This document shows positions 60,010 to 64,000 of a stretch of DNA of 64,000 bases, one piece after another (the first letter of the stretch is position 1; each line of letters opens with the position of its first letter). The stretch lies in contig CAIIXF020000005.1 of the NCBI GenBank assembly GCA_903813345.2, positions 20,587,375 through 20,651,374 on the forward strand, in the 5' to 3' direction. The notes under the pieces were generated by a model that saw only the letters and a list, made by a program, of their open reading frames with translations, had not been told where the DNA came from and did not search any database. Position numbers and translations under genes: made by a program. The DNA is from Owenia fusiformis. Taxonomy: Eukaryota; Annelida; Polychaeta; Sabellida; Oweniidae.

Positions 60010-60311
60010 TCACCATATGCATCAAATAAGTCTGTTGAGTTGAAGTCGCCACTTTCAAAGTCTTTCAAAAGACAAGTGGAAACACGTAAGTAAATCCGGG
60101 GGTACATAAACTTCCTAACTAGCATTTGGTTGTCCATATTGTCATACAATGTCAACATATTGTTTCCACGTCCACGCCCATCGTCAACGCACACCATGTC
60201 ATCTCATTTCTTCTCAGCCCCGAGATGTGTTTCATGTTTCAGGTTAAACAGAAAGATGCTATGAGTATCAGAATGGTCCACGCCAACCTAATTAAAAAGT
60301 ATTTTGGACTG
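60010..60311 (+). CDS. Two possible exons, family unknown
   Basis: 60010-60085 (acceptor tattctcag, donor gtaagt) reads SPYASNKSVELKSPLSKSFK then RQVET; 60243-60311 (acceptor catgtttcag, donor gtaaac) reads VKQKDAMSIRMVHANLIKKY. Their phases do not join directly. The opposite strand of the first also reads as a plausible C-terminal exon (ending STDLFDAYGD). Either strand could be the true one, or neither. Confidence 0.2.
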
Positions 60312-60507
60312 GTAAACATGTCTCTCTTGCCTTGCCTGATTCCTTGAATTTATGAAGTGGGTCCTGACCGAAAATAATAATGTTTGTTTCCTTTAACCAA
60401 ACACTGCTCAAATTTTGATTTGATTATATGTGTTTCCAAAATGAATCCATTTGTGTTCAATTGTTGAAACATCTCCTTCATAATCAATGCACTCATGTCA
60501 GGCAGTT

Positions 60508-61797
60508 TCACACTACCCTACCTCGATAGCGCATGCGCGAATTTTTTGGCTTTCAACCACGTCGCTTTTGAGTATTTCGACTGCTTGGTCAAAAGGTTAA
60601 TACGTTTGGTGCTCGGAGTGAGTCAATATTGCTATTCGCTGAACTTCAGTGGTGCAATAGTGAAGTCCATGTTCCAAGTTATATGATAGTTGAAGAAAGA
60701 ATGTAAATAATATCGTTTTAAATTTTAAAATATTTGATATGTCATAGTACACGGTACACAGTTGCAAAAGTTGATCAATACAGGGTACAAGGAATGTAAA
60801 TTGCTCAATAGTACAGGGAGCGAGAAAGTAAGCTCATTATACAGACATACTATGTCCCGATCTCATGTACATTTACGTTGCAAACAGTGAAAATAATGCT
60901 AAAAAGGCCGCCTGTTGATGCTTTGAGGTGTGATCAATTGTTATTTAATCCAAATAAAGTAAACATTATTTTGTAGATTTATATAGCCCCTTGAATGGTC
61001 TAATTCACTACCGTTCTCAAAAACCGATCATTTAAAATATTTTGTTCAAAATACCATCATGCCACGACTTGAGAGCATTTTGTTCTTCACGATTTGCTGT
61101 AGCGCTGATATGACATCGTATTTCTCTATTATTGTAAAACAAACTAATACCAGATCGATGTAGTCTTAGATGACGTGTTGGATGTCAGATGTTTTTGGAT
61201 GGTATCTGCTCCAGTGATTTTGCATTTAATCATGAAACGCTCATCACAAGACACCTCGAAACAAACATTATCCTCTTTGTGACAAGAGGAAAAATGTTTC
61301 ACAATATGTTATGCCTTACGGCAAAGTAAAGATACATTTCTGGGACGACGTTTTTTGCATCTTAAGATTTTAGAAAAACAATTAATTCACAAAAATACAG
61401 TTGAATAACATACTGGAGAACGTATCCACATATAACACGATGACACGCAGTTTAAATAACAGTTAACTGTTTTTTTGTTACATATCAATGTAACATTTTC
61501 AAAGGGAAACTTACATGCTCCCTGTACGTTGATAGATTTACTGAAATGTATCGTGTATTGCATTGAGTTTTGCTTCCCTGCGCCCACTATTATCTATCTT
61601 TGCCTATAGTGGTTTATTGCCAACAATATTCTACAAACTGCTCGATGAATCAATTCTATGTCTGGTAGAATACTAGAAATAAATGTAAAATGTATTTTAC
61701 GTTCAGAAATATGGAATTAAACCCACGTCCTCCATTTGCAACTTAGCTGTACCCTGTTTCCCTTTTAAACGTGGTCACGTGGTAGGGTAGTGTGAGT
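60508..61797. mobile_element. DNA element with CACACTACCCTACC ends
   Basis: CACACTACCCTACC and its exact inverse GGTAGGGTAGTGTG bound 1.29 kb, and AGTTT lies directly outside both ends as a possible 5-bp target duplication. A palindromic GCGCATGCGC (60529-60538) sits next to the left end. No transposase frame. Confidence 0.55.
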
Positions 61798-62135
61798 TTA
61801 TAGTAATATATTATTATTGTGAGTGATATTTAAACTTGCTATTTGTTCTAATAATTACAGCATGAAAAATTATGAACATTTTTAGTAAAAGTTTTTTCTG
61901 GCGTTCAGAATTTTAGTGCTTCACGGGCATTGTATCACCGAGCTTTCACCAAAATTCTCTTTGGGGAGAAGTAAAGCCTCTCAATTTTATTCTTTTTTTC
62001 TTTTTGTTCCGAGGGACAATTTTAGCCTCCATGGCCTGAAAACTCTAATACTGAGCCAACTAAAAGAAAAAAATTATATAACCATGAACTCATAAATACG
62101 TTTAATGCTAAATCAACGTAAAATCTTATCTAATA

Positions 62136-62748
62136 CGTGTTTAGTGAGGTAAGACGTCCCTACGGCTGGCGTTGTTTTTTCGACAAACGCCAAAGCAAAG
62201 AATTGCATGGATAAAAAGCCTCTTTATGTTTGACTTTTTGTTTGCATGACTGTCTGTACCAAGCCCTGGGTATTAAACTAGCCCTGCCTAATTATATTAT
62301 ACGAAATGAAACAAAACTATCACATTTAAAATTTGAAGGTGTCATTTATCCATCAAAATTTCCTATTAAGAATTGGGGTTTACCAATATAACAAGCTAGA
62401 GTATCTGTATCATATATGGACTACTGGGCCATCCTGGAACATAGCTAGAATCAATCACGTAATGAGCGACGTGTAATAGCTCATCTACACGTAAAAATCT
62501 GTAACTTTTAGCTTACCTGTAGACATTAGACTAATCCGACGTCATTTTTCTGCGCGCGCATTGAAGTTCACGTTCGTGAATTGTTGAATATGCGTCTTGC
62601 ACCAATATGATAATCTCATGTAAAAAAACTGTTAACTTCACGCTGGCCCACAGAAAATGAACAAATCTGACGTCATGTATCTGCGCGCGCATTGAAGTTC
62701 ACGTTCAAGTTTTGTTAAATACGTGTAGCTTAACCTCACTAATAAACT
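62136..62748. repeat. MITE-like element with an internal direct repeat
   Basis: TTAGTGAGGTAAG at the left and its near inverse CTTAACCTCACTAA at the right bound about 610 bp. Inside, gcgcgcgcattgaagttcac occurs twice with a 129-bp period, each preceded by gacgtcat. Confidence 0.5.
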
Positions 62749-62969
62749 CGCCACCATTTTTCATTTAAAACAAGAAAGGCAGCATCCACGGAGTAGCAAA
62801 TCCCACCGAACAAAACATGCTATGCTAATCATGTTTTTCTGAAAAATGGCAGCCATTTTAAAATTCAGCTGCCATCTTGAAAATATCCTCTTGAACAGAG
62901 CTCAGGGGGATCTCCCAAAGTTCAGTGGTGGTATTGGGTCACACGGTATCCTAAGTACTAAGGTTATTA

Positions 62970-63660
62970 GTAAGATTATGGACACTTTTTGAACCCACGT
63001 TTCTCTTAAAGCAGTCATCAAAAAATTCTTAAGATTTTACACATCGTCAATTTAATGGTCATCCTTTGAATGGTAACGTTATAAGTTTAGAAAACACATC
63101 AAACACTTTTTTTCTTGGTTTGGAATGAAACGAAACATCTATCCGAACCTCATGGAACAAAATGACATAAACGTCTCTCAACATGGTAATTGTACAAAAG
63201 AAAGGTTGGTTGATTTAAAAAATGTATCTTGTTGATGAAATAAAAGGTTTTGTTTTTAAAAAAGTGTCTTGTTGATGAAATAAAAGGTTTTGTTTTTTTT
63301 GTTTTAATTTTTTGAATACCTTTTGTTTAATCAACCAAAATTTCCTCTGTACAACTATAATATTGAGAGGTCTAAGAAAATGTTGTATATGCTATTTGTT
63401 CCAACAAGGTTCGGAAAAATATATTATTTCATTCTAAAGAATTGGTAGAAAGGAAGAAAAACAATTGCACTAAAAAAATTGACAAAAACAGTTATGTAAA
63501 ATATATATAAATAATTTTCGCATTAAATTGTCGTCAATCAGTCAACATTACATAAAGGACAGTGTTTTCTACAGAATGTTTTTAATAGTTGGTTTAAGAG
63601 AAAAACATTGTTGAATTCAGTTCAGCATTTCGATACCAATCCTTTATCATCAATTTTTGA
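62970..63660. repeat. Interspersed repeat family, copy 3
   Basis: Ends, and the 'aaggttcgga' and 'cagaatgtttttaatagttg' blocks, match copies at about 33370 and 54776. A 40-bp piece (cttgttgatgaaataaaagg) is doubled at 63220-63290. Confidence 0.6.
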
Positions 63661-64000
63661 CCTACAATTGTAATGGTCCTTTTACCATTAAAGACTAACG
63701 TTTTCTTCTATTTGATGACATATTTGAATTCTGTGTGTAATTTTCTATCAAAACAACTTTGATTTGCACCATTATTTACATTTATTCAAATTCTAATGAT
63801 TTTCCAGTTGTCTAAAAAAGGTCGGGCTAAATACCCATTGACATAATGCTGAAAAAGCTTTAAAAGTTAATTTACTCTTACAATGATCACAATTCTAATG
63901 TGGAATCACAAGCCACATGTCAATAGGATCATATAGTCATATTCCAATGGTGTTTTAAGATCCAAATGGAATTACTTCTTAAATCAAGAAATTAAGTGAC
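63661..64000. other. AT-rich end of window, nothing recognised
   Basis: No coding frame or repeat end was identified. Confidence 0.4.

Overview
The window reads as nuclear DNA of an AT-rich invertebrate animal, probably marine. The signs are spliced genes with GT/AG introns, metazoan protein families, RFX- and CREB-type sites, and a dense load of mariner-like, piggyBac-like, foldback and LINE debris. No bacterial-style operons, CRISPR arrays, rRNA or tRNA genes were seen. The species cannot be fixed from sequence alone.

Left region (1-9,130): the 3' half of a plus-strand gene with six exons (273 to 8,962) whose frames join cleanly. It encodes the end of a cyclic-nucleotide-binding-domain protein, most like CNBD2. 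Its introns hold a TTAA-flanked MITE, two large foldback elements, a 24-bp minisatellite and a mariner-type MITE.

Middle-left (9,130-33,300): mostly gene-poor. A degenerate 'gcgtcaaaa' tract is followed by a run of large palindromes. Next comes a striking 6.9-kb array of almost identical 1,044-bp units (13,771-20,695), each with a perfect palindromic RFX X-box, a perfect CRE and a hairpin. A 2-kb CTGTCAA element encloses an 0.88-kb palindrome. Two minus-strand coding exons of an unrecognised gene (29,336-29,422 and 30,812-30,955) flank a nested palindrome. A short TATA-preceded ORF lies at 28,764.

Centre (34,019-47,454, minus strand): the main finding. Eleven coding exons join with consistent phase into a complete 731-residue GH31 enzyme that aligns along its length with bacterial sulfoquinovosidase (YihQ). 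The recalled YihQ catalytic aspartates and sulfonate-binding Gln/Arg/Trp/Tyr are all present, at one constant offset of +11. It also has an N-terminal signal peptide and a C-terminal KDEL. I read it as an animal sulfoquinovosidase resident in the ER lumen, acting on the head group of the plant/algal sulfolipid SQDG or its breakdown products. Its introns carry a 5.3-kb inverted-repeat structure, a mariner copy with transposase remains, foldback elements and a duplicated MITE.

Right region (47,950-64,000): a broken LTR-retrotransposon fossil (47,951-51,920) whose 3' LTR is interrupted by a composite hairpin element; an inverted pair of ATG-bearing segments (51,920-53,050); a LINE 3' fragment; several MITEs; and a small two-exon minus-strand gene (56,873-57,211) for an 81-residue secreted, eight-cysteine peptide with a good TATA box and branch point. 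The rest is repeats and apparently empty intergenic DNA.

The genes show no shared pathway. The gene calls rest on reading frames, splice sites and remembered family sequences; no database search was run.
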